DNA from: Delphinapterus leucas
Lineage: Eukaryota > Chordata > Mammalia > Artiodactyla > Monodontidae
NCBI RefSeq assembly: GCF_002288925.2
Contig: NW_022098024.1
Span: 1,060,063 to 1,124,062 of the forward strand
Length of the DNA: 64,000 nucleotides
Reading direction: 5' to 3'
Position 1 is the first letter of the stretch; every line of letters begins with the position of its first letter. The notes beneath the pieces were generated by a model that had not been told where the DNA came from, made no database searches, and saw only the letters and a program-made list of their open reading frames with translations. The translations under genes and the position numbers were made by a program. Below, piece by piece: positions 46,221-57,125 of the stretch.

Positions 46221-47829
46221 TGACAAATGCTGTGGTTGCACCACTCAGAGCCTCCTTCAGGATCACACGCCCATTCCCTACTTGTTGGAAATGCTGGCTG
46301 CCGAAGCTCACAGCTGAGTTCCACTTGAGGAATGTCCTCTACCAAAGAAAGCTTCCTTGCCACAATTTACACTAAATTCCCACAGACCAATCATCTTTCT
46401 CTCTAGTTGGTAGGAGAGTATAAAGATCTATCCTCCACTCGATTTGGGGGTATCTCTGAAAGGCTGCCTCAGCTCCAAAATTCCCTGAGGGACTGGGGGG
46501 CCCTTTGTTGTAACCACTTTACCGTTTAACTCCTTCCTCTGCTCAATCCTGTTTCCATCACTCGTTATGGGTCTTGATCAAGAGTACTCCTCAGTATACC
46601 TTCTTCATATAAATCTCTCATGGTATGTTTCTGGAAACCCCAGCCTAAGGCAGTCACCCAGAATAGACGTCAGTTTAATGTCTGATATTATAGTTATTTA
46701 CCAGAAACCCCTGTATGTGTTTCTGACTCATGGATTTTTCTCCATGAGTCAATTAAGCAAAAAAAAAATGTAAAGGCTTTGCCTTTTTATGCTAATGCTT
46801 AATGCATTGCTTGGTATACATAGTCACCTATACATAATGGCTCATCAGTTAATCTACAGTGATCTTATCTATGATATATATGCATGTAGCAGAAAGCCAG
46901 CCCTGCCCCAAATGCTGTTGGTTCACTATAAGTAGGGCCCATGATTTTATTGGTCTCTTCTCTTGTGTTATGCAACGTATAATAAGGGAATGTGTGGTCG
47001 TCAGTGCCTGAATGCCACTTTCAGTAATAGAAACTCCTTCTGGGGAAACAAGATTGGTGCCAGGACTAGAATATGGAAGCAAACTTGAAATTATTTCACT
47101 GCTATTTCAGAATGGTTTAAAAAAAAAGGAAAAGGCAGCAAGACCATGTTCAAGGACTGCCAACCACATTGAGGCATTTGAATGCAAGTTCCTCTATAGC
47201 TTTCTATAACCTACTAAATAGAAATCCAGAGTTTTTAGGTTGGCGTGTCAGCCTCTGTTCAACTAGTGCCAAATTACCTTTGCACATTATCACCCACAGT
47301 GACCTCCATGAGCACTCCATATTTTTGCAAAAGTGGGTTTAGCTTTTCCCTGAACAAAAATAAAAACAAATATGTAAAATAAAATAAAAAATAAAACAGT
47401 CTGACCAAGATAATGTAAGCCCACTCTAGTCATTTTTTCTTGCTGATTATAACCCAAAATTCTGGAGAAAACAAAAATAAAATAAAAAACTATTTGCACA
47501 CTCTGAAAATTAAACAAAAGTAGGCAGATTGGGGAAGGGAGTCAAAAATTGAAGGAACACCCTGAAAAAAGGTAAACTTCCCCCACTTTTTTCCCCAGTA
47601 TTTTTCCTCAATTGGACCTATGGTAGTAGTGGTGAAAGCAGTAAAACTCTGAAAGAACTCCTTATTTTTGGCCAGAGGCACGAGATGAGGAGTTCCTAAA
47701 ACCTGAAGAATGTGGATGGTTATTAGTGAGAAGGCATATGGAGAATGATATCCCCTAATGTGTATTTGAACACACACTGGTTCTGGGCTCCAGATTCAAA
47801 TTAGGAAGAGTTCTTAGGTCACCAAATTC
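46221..47829. other. Unassigned sequence, 1.6 kb
   Basis: The segment 46240-46660 ends in 'tttctggaaaccccagccta', reminiscent of an old repeat terminus, but no family is assigned. A/T-rich low complexity lies at 47345-47400. No gene seen. Confidence 0.4.
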
Positions 47830-48048
47830 ACTGCCTGTTAAAGAAAAAAACTAAGATAATTCAACTGTATTAAAATTAAAATTTATGTTGCGAATGACAC
47901 CATTGAGAGTGAAAAGACAAGCTGCAGACTGGGAGAAAATGTTTAAAAATTGCATATCTGAAGAAGAAATTGTATCTAAAAACATATACAGAATTCTCAG
48001 TCCAATAATAAGGAAACAACCAACCCAACGTTAAAAACTAGGCAGAGA

Positions 48049-48267
48049 GGGACTTCCCTCGTGGTCCAGTGTTAAGACTCTGCGCTCCCAATGCAGGGGG
48101 CCTGGGTTCGATCCCTGATCAGGGAACTAGATCCCACATGCTGCAACTGAAGATCCCGCATGCCGCAACAAAGATCCCGCACGTGGCAACGAAGGTCCCA
48201 TGTACCACAACTAAGACCCAGCTAGCTAGCTAGCTAAATAAATAACTAATTTTAAAAAAATTTTAAT
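48049..48267 (+). mobile_element. Older CHR-type SINE inserted in L1M
   Basis: Sense copy of the 'gggacttccctggtggtcc' class. Its tail contains (GCTA)n-like sequence and A-rich ends. The target duplication aaaaactaggcagaga (48033-48048) / gaaaaataggcagaga (48268-48283) shows insertion into the L1M. Confidence 0.93.
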
Positions 48268-48361
48268 GAAAAATAGGCAGAGAAACTATACAGATACTTC
48301 ACCAAAGAAGATATTCTTTGATAAATGAGAATATTCAAAGATGCTCAACATCATTAGTAGA

Positions 48362-48580
48362 TGTTTTAGATTCCTACAGCTTCCAGAGCTAAGTACCACG
48401 AAGTGGTAGCTTAAAACAACAGAAGTCTATTGTGTCACAGTTCTGGAGGCTATAAGTACAAAATCAAGGTATCTTTAGGACTATGCTCCCATTCAAGGTG
48501 CTAGGGAAGAATCTTTCCTTGACTCTTCTACCTTCTTATGATTGCTAGAAATCCTTGGCAGTGACATCATCATCACCTTT
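48362..48580 (+). mobile_element. LTR-like repeat inserted in L1M
   Basis: Related in text to the LTRs at 35428 and 50374: 'tagcttaaaacaacagaagt' (48407-48426), 'gtcacagttctggaggctat'. It diverges on the right ('ctagggaagaatctttcctt'), so it is probably a different subfamily or truncated. L1M sequence flanks both sides. A possible short duplication acatcatta/acatcatca is seen. Confidence 0.6.
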
Positions 48581-49262
48581 TTAAAAACGGATGGCTACCA
48601 TGTTTTGGTGAGGATACAGAGACACTCAAACTCCTGTCTATTGCTGGATTGATGATGATACAACTGGTGTATAGCCATTTGGAAAATAATGGGACAGTAT
48701 TTTGTATGGATGAACATACACTTACCGATCTATCTCACTCCTACATATTTACCCAAGAAAAATGAAAATTTATGTTCATACAGAAATCTCCACTCAAATG
48801 CTTACAGTGGTATTATTCATAATTGTCCCAAAGCAGAAACAACCCAAATGTCCTTCTAGTGGTTAGACAAACCATGATGTGTCCATACAATGGACTATTA
48901 TTCAGCAGTGAAAAGGAAGGAACTATTGATATACACAACAATATGGATGAGACTCATATGCATTATGCTAAATGAAAGATACAGATTCAAAACACAGCAT
49001 ACTGTGTGATTCCATTGTTATGACATTCTGGAGAGACAAAATTATAAGAAATAACAACAAAAATAAAATCAGTGTTTGTCAGGCTGTGGGTGGTGGGAGG
49101 GGTAGACCACAGAGAGGTACAGGAGAATATTGGTGTGATCAAGCAGGCGTGTATCTTGATTGTGGTGGTGGTTACCCTATGCATTTGTCAAATTTTGTAG
49201 AACCATACATTAAAAATAGTGAATTTTACAGTATGTATATAAAGAAAATTCAACAAATAAAA

Positions 49263-50189
49263 TCAAATGCTGGTGCCTGATATCATGAATGGTATGTGTT
49301 TGGGACATAATCAATGTTAGTTCCTGTCTTCTTCCCTCATGCCTAAAGGACATCGACTCTTACTATTATTTTATTTATTTGCTAATTTAAAATATTTACA
49401 GTTCTTTTTTCTTTAGAATGCTTTTCCGTCTCTCCTACCTCCACTCATCTTATTAGGACATTCTTGCTGTGCCACAGTTACATTCTTCTGTATTATGTTT
49501 CTTGCAGCTGTGTCCTAGGCCTAAATCTGGTCGTGTTTGGCCTTCCATACTTGCTGCCATAATAACTGAACATCTCTTGTAACCTAGAAATCAGTTGGTG
49601 ACTTTCTATCCTTGAAATTTATTTAAGAAACTCTTTTCCATCCTACTTTCAAGTCCCATAATAGTCCAAAACCTTGGCATTTTCCAGGAGCTTATATCCT
49701 TGTGTTCACCAAGCTCCTGTAAAGTTGAACCCCTTCTTCCTGTGACCTATTCTTTGTTTCCCAGCAATACCCACCCACATGAAGCATCTCTAAGTCAAGT
49801 ACACTTTACTAAAGATTTGTGGGAAGGTAGGAACACTCCTATTTCAAATTGGACATTATTCATCCACATACTTAGATGCTTCAGTGGCCCATGTCAGAGG
49901 TAAACTGCAGCCACTCACAAATCTCCTGGATGCTATCTCTTCCATACTTTTAAAGTCCACCCTCTTTTTTCTCCTCCCACACCTCTCTCAGGAACATAAC
50001 CAGTTTCTTTTCTGGTCTCATAAATAAGTCAGTTTCTCCATTAACTTTTGTTTTCTTGGTTCCTGCTGGTACCCAGGTCTTCAGTATCTTCCCTTCTACC
50101 CTGAGCTTCAAGCTTCAAGCTTCAAGACAGCTTCCTGAAGTCAGGCTCCCCTCAGGAGGGAATTCTGCGTAAGTTGTTATGATAGTAAA
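49263..50189. other. Unassigned sequence
   Basis: No gene or family recognised. The 7-mer gcttcaa is tandemly repeated three times at 50105-50125. Confidence 0.45.
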
Positions 50190-50373
50190 ATGCGTACTTT
50201 GTTACAATCTATTAAGCACTTATCACTAAATTGTAAATACACTTATCTTGATTCTGTTTCTCCCACTATTCCATGAAATCATCAAGGGTAGGTTTCATCC
50301 TCTCCCCACCCCACCCCCACAAAGCTTAACACAGTGGTGGGCATATAGTCAATATTTAATAAGCAAATGAAAG
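50190..50373 (+). mobile_element. L2 LINE 3' end
   Basis: L2 terminus: 'tctattaagcacttatcact', 'ggtgggcatatagtcaatat' (50336-50355), 'ttaataagcaaatgaaag'. An LTR begins immediately after it. Confidence 0.75.
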
Positions 50374-50425
50374 TGTCTTAGTCCATTCAGACTGCTATAA
50401 AAATACCATAGATTGAGCGGCTTAT

Positions 50426-51096
50426 TGTGAAATAATAGAAAAAAAAATATTGTCCCTACTACGCATTCCTGGCACAGAGCTCCTAAGGCCCTTGTAATTT
50501 TTCAAGTGATGAGACTATTAGGAGCATCTCTTGTTCTAATACTTGGTCTTTTGACCCTGGTTTCTACACAGGGCTCCTAAATTCTTTGGAATTTCCTGGG
50601 TGATAGGAGTGTCTTTTGTTCTAATGAGGCAACTCTTAGTGGACTCCAGGATGGAGACTGGTCACCAGAGAGTCCAAGCCATGATTGGAAGTTTGGAGCT
50701 TTCAGCCCTGGCCCCAGTCTCCAGAGAGGGGAGAGGGACTGGAAATGGAGTAATAATCAACTGTGCCTACATGATGAAACCTCCTAAAAGCCCAATAGTA
50801 TGCGGTTTGGAGAGCTTCCAAGTTGGTGAACACATAAAGGTACTGGGAGGATGGCAAGCCGCCAAACGAAGCTCCACACCCCTTCCCACAAACCTTGCCC
50901 TGTGCCTCTTTTCTTGCTGTTTCTGAGTTATAACGTTTTACAATAAGCTGGTAATCCAGTAAGTAAGGTGTTTTCCTGAGTTTTGTGAGCCACTCGAGCA
51001 GATTAATCAAACTCAAGGCAGGGGCCGTGGGACCTTCCAGTTTACAGCCAGTAGGTCAGAAGCACAAATAACAACCTGGACTTAGGATTGGTGTCT

Positions 51097-51145
<49 letters not shown>

Positions 51146-51354
51146 CAGTCTTGTAGAACTGAACCCTTAACTGTGTAATCTGATGCTGTCCTCAGGTAGA
51201 CAGTATCAGAACTGAGTTAAATTGTAGGACATCCAGCTGGTGTTGCAGAATTGCTTGATGGAAATCCCCTGTGTGGGTGACCAGAAGTGTCAGAAGTGAA
51301 AAGTTCTGTGTAAGTAGTATAGGAGAAATGCACATGAGTGTTTTTCTCTGTATA
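50426..51354 (+). mobile_element. Solo LTR nested in another LTR
   Basis: Inner insertion of 929 bp, starting TGTGAAATAAT and ending CTGTATA. The perfect 5-bp target duplication cttat lies at 50421-50425 and 51355-51359, and the outer LTR reads continuously across the empty site (gcggcttataaacaac). Size, ends and duplication fit a solo retroviral LTR. The expected final CA may have mutated to TA. It contains a (TG)n expansion. No retroviral genes are present. The frame at 50600-50926 lies inside it and is not considered a gene. Confidence 0.78.
51099..51144. repeat. (TG)n microsatellite
   Basis: Uninterrupted TG repeat of about 23 units inside the nested LTR. Confidence 0.98.
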
Positions 51355-51680
51355 CTTATAAACAACAAACATTTATTTGTCATGGTTCTATAGGCTGGTA
51401 AGTCTAAGATCAAGGCCCTGGTAGATTCAGTGTCTGATGAGGGCCCACTTCTTGGTTCATAGATGACCATCTTCTCACTGTATCCTCACATAGTAGAAGG
51501 GGTCAGAGAGCTCTGTGGGACCTTTTTTTATAAGGGCACTAATTCTGTTCATGACAGCTTCACCCTCATGATCTAATCACCTCCCAGATTTCAACATAGG
51601 AATTTTGTGGTAGGATGGAGGGAGGAGCCGGGTGCTTAAACATTTGGTCTATAGCAGAAAGAATAGCCAGACTTTCTTTT

Positions 51681-51817
51681 TTTAATATTTTAATTTTATT
51701 GGAGTATAGTTGATTTACAATGTTGTGTTAGTTTCGGGTGTACAGCAAAGTGATTCAGTTATACATATACTTATATTCATTCTTTTTTAGATTCTTTTCT
51801 CATATAGGTTATCTCAG
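51681..51817 (-). mobile_element. Severely 5'-truncated LINE-1
   Basis: Only 137 bp of LINE-1 3' end in antisense: 'ttttattggagtatagttga' (51693-51712), 'gtttcgggtgtacagcaaag'. A 17-bp target duplication tagccag(a/g)ctttctttt lies at 51664-51680 and 51818-51834, with one mismatch. Confidence 0.95.
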
Positions 51818-51834
51818 TAGCCAGGCTTTCTTTT

Positions 51835-52099
51835 GCATTATTTTCACACTATTCTGTGAGTCTGCAGCATTATCCCTACCATTTCTATCTCATTTCTTCA
51901 CATCCTTGAAGCCCCTGTATCCATACACTGGTATATCTATGAAAAATGTTCTTATGTCTCCAGAGCTTGGTCCTCTGAATTCTGAATTTTATTTTTTTTC
52001 CTCTGTTCCACTTCTTCACTGAAGGCAAGAGTTGTGTTTAATATACTTTTATAAAGTTCTCCAGTTTATTATACTCTGATGGGCAGTTAATAAATTCAT
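51835..52099. other. Unassigned spacer
   Basis: Pyrimidine-rich. Nothing recognised. Confidence 0.45.
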
Positions 52100-52480
52100 T
52101 ACTTTAGTCAACAATATTTACTGAGTGATTAACATTTTTCAGTCTCTGTTCTAGGGGCTGGGCATATAGCAGGGACACAGAGAAAAGTTTCCCCCTCCTT
52201 AAAGAGCTTACATTCCAGTGGTGAGAGTCCCAGGATAAACATACAACAAATACATATATAACAGGTAATGTGGTAATAAGTACTATGACGACAAAGTAGA
52301 GTTAGGAGATAGCCAGTATATGAATATGTGATGGAGGGGTTATCTAGGAGGAGGAATTGTCATTTCATGCAGAGTGGTTGAGCAAGATCTAATAAAATGA
52401 AGGTCAAGTAGAAACTGAAGAAAGATAAGGGTTGAACTATGCAGATACGTGGAGGCAGAAAGCACCCTGGCAGCCCACAG
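52100..52480 (-). mobile_element. L2 LINE 3' portion
   Basis: Antisense L2: 'gtcaacaatatttactgagt' (52107-52126), 'ctgttctaggggctgggcat' (52146-52165), 'agagcttacattccagtggt', then 'gaggaggaattgtcatttca' and 'gcagatacgtggaggcagaa'. Confidence 0.85.
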
Positions 52481-54395
52481 CTCTTGGGATGAGCACCATA
52501 TAGTTCAAAAAGGATAAAAAGAAGGGGAGAGGGGTTATGCAGATGGAGAGAACTATTTCGAATACAGCGGATATTTTCCTGAAAAACCTATAGACAATTT
52601 AGGGGGATCTGATAATTTACGTTGGAGAATAGACATTGTTTGGGAGCAGAAGACAATGGTTACTTTTACTTGTTGTAAAAACCATGTAGGCTGACCTCTG
52701 TTAGAGTGTATCTGGGCAAGTGGCAAGACAGAATGGCTCTCCTGAGTTCTCAGTCTAAAGTACTGTCATATCATCCTCGGTCTTCTTTGTCTCCAAGACA
52801 GTTTTAAGTGCAAAACATACCAGTTCTAAATATGATATTTGGAAAAGGGAACTATCAAAAGTTGTCAGAAGATTTTATAAAGGTGGGATCTTGGGTTACT
52901 GAGAAACAATACTTGACTTCCTATTTAATCAAAGTGATGACAAAAGATTTTAAAAGTAAATGTAGGAGGTAACACAATTGTAAAGAATCTTAGTACTTTT
53001 AAAATTTAGAAGGCTTGGTTATCTTCAAAAATCAGGAAAATGATAAAGTAAACATAAAGCACAGGAACTTTTTCATATACAGAATTTTTGCCTCCAAGGC
53101 AGATTGCTCAGAAGGTAAAGGAAAACCTTTTACAGCCTCTTAGAGAGATGAATGCTCTGAGAAAATGTAAACACAGATTTTTTTGAAAAATCTTATAAAC
53201 AAACCCATTAAACCTTAGCTAAAACCATTATATAAACCAATAAAAGTAAGATTTACCTTTCATGAACCTTCTACAACTTTCTATGTCCATTCAGGTTTTT
53301 TCTTAAACATTCCTCCTTCTCATTCTGGAAGAATCAGTCATTTAACTTTAAGACAAAACTTCTCTCTTTTTTACCTTAACAAAGAGACATATCTTACAGT
53401 ACAATTTCTCAAAATGCCAAAAATGAACACATTCGTTAACAGACACAAATATATGCAGCCTCTCTGTACCATGAGAGAAAATGATATAAACTTAAAATTA
53501 TGCTCTGTAACTTATGTTACAGTAGTTTATCTTATTTCAAAATTATCTACTTATCTAATGAATATCCATTAAGTAGCTCAATTTAGTAGCAGTCGAGATT
53601 TTAAACTACTTAAAGATCTTGGAAATTATCTTCAAAATTACATACTACAAAATATAATTACTGTTGAAATAAAGTTCACCAGAATAATGATTCAATTTGG
53701 TTAAGCCCAAATTTAAATTTTTCGTAGTCTTAAACAGTAAGTAGAAATAATGCTAGCTCATTTGATTAGTAAATCTTTGTTTAGAAAGAACATACTCAAG
53801 TAGAATAAAAATGTGTACTTACATTATACTGATAACACGGATAACTTAGATAAAACATAGTTCTTTGTATTAACCTAAAAGTATTAAAGTAGTTTTGTTT
53901 GACAAAGTAGGTAAATGTGAATTCTTAAAATGTTTCTGAATTAGTTTCTATAAGAATACCTCTTTTTTCTCATTGAAATTGAGATTCATTTTCTCTAATT
54001 TCTGAAATATGGGGAACGGCCAATTATATGAATATTTATTTATCTCTAAGCCAATCACAGCAGAGCTCCTTTAATGTAAGAGATTTAAAATCTAATTGAT
54101 TAGTATTATCCAGAGGTAGGAAAATATTACATATTTACCTAATTAGAGGGAAAGACTTTTCTGAATTACAGACATATAAACATACAAACAGATACAAAGA
54201 GCTTATAGTTTTAGTTCTAAAATTTCAGTCATAAGTCACGCATAAACAAAGTTCTGAGGTCCATTTCAAAGACCTGGTCCCTTCTCAGTGGGTATACATT
54301 CTCAGTTTATATGGGCTCAAAATACACAAACAGAAAAGAACAATAAACCAGATTCTCTGTCCTCTTTTACCCAACAGAGACAAGATCTCTATAAA
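52481..54395. other. Unassigned AT-rich sequence, 1.9 kb
   Basis: Strongly AT-rich with no open frame of note and no repeat I can name. The text is not typical of LINE-1 ORFs, L2 or MIR. It could be decayed LTR-retrotransposon interior or unique DNA. Confidence 0.4.
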
Positions 54396-54409
54396 TCATC
54401 AATCCGTTT

Positions 54410-54748
54410 TTTTTAATTTAATTTTTTTTTATTGGGGTATAGTTGTTTTACAATGTTGTGTTAGTTTCTACTGTACAGAGAAGTGGAGTTCCCTGTGCTG
54501 TACAGCAGGTTCTCATTAGTTATGTATTTTATACATATTAGTGTATATATGTTAGTCCCAATCTCCCAATTCATCCCACTCCCTCTTCCCCCTGTGGTGT
54601 CCATACATTTGTTCTCTACATCTGTGTCTCTATTTCTGCCTTGCAGACTGGTTCATCTGTACCATTTTTCTAGATTCCACAAATATGTGTTAATATATGA
54701 TATTTGTTTTTCTCTTTCTGACTTCACTCTGTATGACAGTCTCTAGGT
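54410..54748 (-). mobile_element. 5'-truncated LINE-1 3' end (antisense)
   Basis: Antisense: 'ttttattggggtatagttgt' (54427-54446), then the 3' UTR and ORF2 end 'tctgacttcactctgtatga' (54717-54736). Target duplication tcatcaatc(c/a)gttt at 54396-54409 and 54749-54762. The open frame at 54483-54746 is the antisense of LINE-1 and not a gene. Confidence 0.95.
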
Positions 54749-54762
54749 TCATCAATCAGTTT

Positions 54763-54989
54763 ATAGTGATCAATAGATGGTCAGACCAAATAGAAAGGAA
54801 AATCATCCAGGAAACTTATGTGAGTCATGAGGAAGGATGGAGTTGAGTATTATCTCAGAATGTGGATGGCAGTGTGGTCCTTTGAAATTAGCCATTTTCC
54901 AGAGCATGAAAGGATAGGATGGAGGTGGGAGGACAGGGGTTCTTAACCAACTCTCCTTTCCAGAAGCACAGGGCTCAGGTGAACTTCAA
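54763..54989. other. Unassigned spacer
   Basis: Nothing recognised. Confidence 0.45.
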
Positions 54990-55165
54990 CATTGTTACAG
55001 CCCTTTTAAGTAGATGCTATGATAACCCCATATCTTAGATGAGGAAACTGATGCAAAGAGGGGTTTAGTAACTTGCCCAAATTCACATAGCTGCTAAGTG
55101 GTAGAGGTGAGCATCAAACTCTTGAAGTCTCACCCTAGAGTTCATGCTCTCAGCCAACAGGGGCT
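54990..55165 (-). mobile_element. MIR SINE
   Basis: Antisense MIR: 'cttagatgaggaaactgatg' (55035-55054), 'agtaacttgcccaaattcac' (55067-55086), 'atagctgctaagtggtagag'. Confidence 0.88.
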
Positions 55166-55608
55166 CCTACACTACACTCTACGAGTTTACCACAAGGTTA
55201 AAGACCTTTTCTACCTAGTTCATCACTGTTTCCCCACAGAATAGTAAAAGTTTGGTGGATGGGTAAATGAAAGAAGAGAGAGTGAACCATAAACAGTGAA
55301 AGAAAGAAGAAAGAGTGAGGCAGAAAAATGAACACATAGAAATGGAGAGAAAAAAAAAAAAGTAAATGTTTCTCTTTTTCTACTCCTGGAGGATGCATTG
55401 TACCTGCCTCCCCTAGACACAAAGGGAAAAAGTCCTCACTTTGACTATTTTTTTCCAATTGTCAAATCACCCCTGGAAAAATTTTTATCATTTTAGAGAT
55501 ATGCATTAATTACCCTTGAGGATGGAAAATGTAAATAATCTAGCATTGTTACTAATAAAAACCAGAAAGCATTGACCAACTTGTAAGTTTAATCACCAAT
55601 CTTCCTGT
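55166..55608. other. Unassigned sequence
   Basis: Purine-rich patch at 55258-55365, including A11 at 55350-55360. No gene. Confidence 0.45.
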
Positions 55609-55619
55609 CAATAATTATT

Positions 55620-55836
55620 ATTATTTTTTGTGTGTGTGTGTGTGTGTGGTACATGGGCGTCTCACTGTTGCGGCCTCTCCCGTTGCGGAGCACAGACTCC
55701 GGACGCGCAGGCTCAGCGGCCATGGCTCACGGGCCCAGCCGCTCCGCGGCATGTGGGATCTTCCCAGACCAGGGCACGAACCCGTGTCCCCTGCATCGGC
55801 AGGCAGACTCTCAACCACTGCGCCACCAGGGAAGCC
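55620..55836 (-). mobile_element. CHR SINE with (GT)n tail
   Basis: Antisense copy whose tail is T-rich plus (GT)10 at 55630-55649. Target duplication ca(a/g)taattatt at 55609-55619 and 55837-55847. Confidence 0.96.
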
Positions 55837-55847
55837 CAGTAATTATT

Positions 55848-56120
55848 TGGTATAACTATTTCCTCCTTGATTTGGATCCCATTAAAGGCAGACATTCTAT
55901 CATATTCTTCTTTGCACCTTCATCACTTTACATAGCACCTGAGACATAGTAGATATCCAGTTAAATGTTTAATTGAATGGGAAAAATAAAACTTTGTGAA
56001 ACTACCTCTCTCTTTGAAATAAGAGGAAATGAGAATTCCAGTTAATGTGCTGACAGAATAGTCTGACAGAATGATATATTTATTACAACTTCCCAATAAA
56101 GTTTGTGATGACTTGCAGTA
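55848..56120. other. Unassigned spacer
   Basis: Nothing recognised. Confidence 0.45.
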
Positions 56121-56130
56121 TGGGATCAAG

Positions 56131-56428
56131 GGTTTTTTTGTTTTTTTTAATTAATTAATTTATTTTTGCTGTGTTGGGTCTTCGTTTCTGTGCGAGGGCT
56201 TTCTCTAGTTGTGGCAAGCGGGGGCCACTCTTCATCACGGTGCGCGGGCCTCTCACTATCGCGGCCTCTCTTGTTGCGGAGCACAGGCTCCAGACACGCA
56301 GGCTCAGTAGTTGTGGCTCACGGGTCTAGTTGCTCCATGGCATGTGGGATCCCCCCAGACCAGGGCTCGAACCCGTGTCCCCTGCATTAGCAGGCAGATT
56401 CTCAACCACTGCGCCACCAGGGAAGCCC
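56131..56428 (-). mobile_element. Long CHR SINE
   Basis: Antisense long-form copy, head at 56428, T-rich tail from 56131. Perfect 10-bp target duplication tgggatcaag at 56121-56130 and 56429-56438. It has the extra 'ggctttctctagttg' block also present in the 14.06-kb copy, but no extra segment beyond the tail. Confidence 0.96.
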
Positions 56429-56438
56429 TGGGATCAAG

Positions 56439-56929
56439 TTTTATACTTTAAACTGTATTATAAACCATACAATACACAAACACATATATAGAAGTCAAAC
56501 TGAATAGAGCTGATGAAATACAGATGATACTGTTGATCTCAGCTATTCTCATACAGACCAATCTTTGTACACTGAACCAGAATAGAATCCAGAGAAAGGA
56601 TTCAGCTAGCTTAAAAAAAACAATAGAACTATTAAAATATTGAGTTTATTTTTATGATTACCACATGTTAGTTGGAAAAAATGTTCAAATAACTGTTCAA
56701 ATAACTCTTAGTTTTCTTGATACAGTGGAACGTCTTGGTTCTGTCTAACCCTGGTCCTTGTCCTGGCAATACACTATGGTACTTATTGAATATTTCTTTC
56801 AAGATTCCCAATTGAGTTGGACTTACTTTAGCTTTATTCTTACAGCTTACTTCAAAGTGGAAATGACTCAATAAAATAATTTGTATGTTATTCTTTGTCA
56901 TAATATTAACATTTATAATGATATTTGGT
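56439..56929. other. Unassigned sequence
   Basis: AT-rich. The 10-mer gttcaaataa occurs twice at 56683-56705. No gene. Confidence 0.45.
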
Positions 56930-57125
56930 AGCATTTATAATGGTGTTTACAAAGCTTTTATATGTATCATCATATTTGATTCCTATCATAAGCCTGAGAT
57001 ACAAATAGTTCATTCTAACCATTTGGCTTTTGATAAGAAAATGAGAGAGAGAAAGAAAGAAAGTGAGCCTAATGTCTCACAGCTACTAAGTCTTAGAGAC
57101 TTGACTCCTAGTTCAAGGATCATAT
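56930..57125 (-). mobile_element. MIR-like element
   Basis: Diverged antisense MIR: 'cttttatatgtatcatcata' (56956-56975), 'gtgagcctaatgtctcacag' (57063-57082). It includes a short GAAA run near 57048-57062. Confidence 0.6.

Larger units (their letters stand above)
47830..49262 (+). mobile_element. L1M 3' portion with two nested insertions
   Basis: Old LINE-1: ORF2 text starts near 47860 ('aaattaaaatttatgttgcg'). It resumes at 48284 ('aactatacagatacttcacc') and again at about 48580 ('tttttaaaaacggatggcta'). The C-terminal ORF2 and 3' UTR follow ('ccatacaatggactattatt', 48882-48901; 'gtgaattttacagtatgtat'). Interrupted by a SINE at 48049-48267 and an LTR-like repeat at about 48362-48580. Non-coding now. 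Confidence 0.88.
50374..51656 (+). mobile_element. Solo LTR (350-bp family) split by a second LTR
   Basis: Outer LTR: left part 50374-50425 (TGTCTTAGTCCATTCAG...), right part 51360-51656 (ending ATAGCA). The perfect 5-bp target duplication gaaag lies at 50369-50373 and 51657-51661. Removing the inner insertion leaves about 350 bp, matching the copy at 35428-35777. Fossil retrovirus-like LTR with no internal genes. Confidence 0.85.

Noticed and set aside
48200..48240. GCTA repeats considered as a CRISPR- or regulatory-like array
   Set aside because: This is the tail of a SINE in eukaryotic DNA. A short simple repeat only.
50600..50926. 108-codon plus-strand frame
   Set aside because: Lies wholly inside the nested solo LTR, with no recognisable retroviral or cellular domain.
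54483..54746. 87-codon plus-strand frame
   Set aside because: It is the antisense of a LINE-1 3' end. Similar frames arise from other antisense LINE-1 copies.
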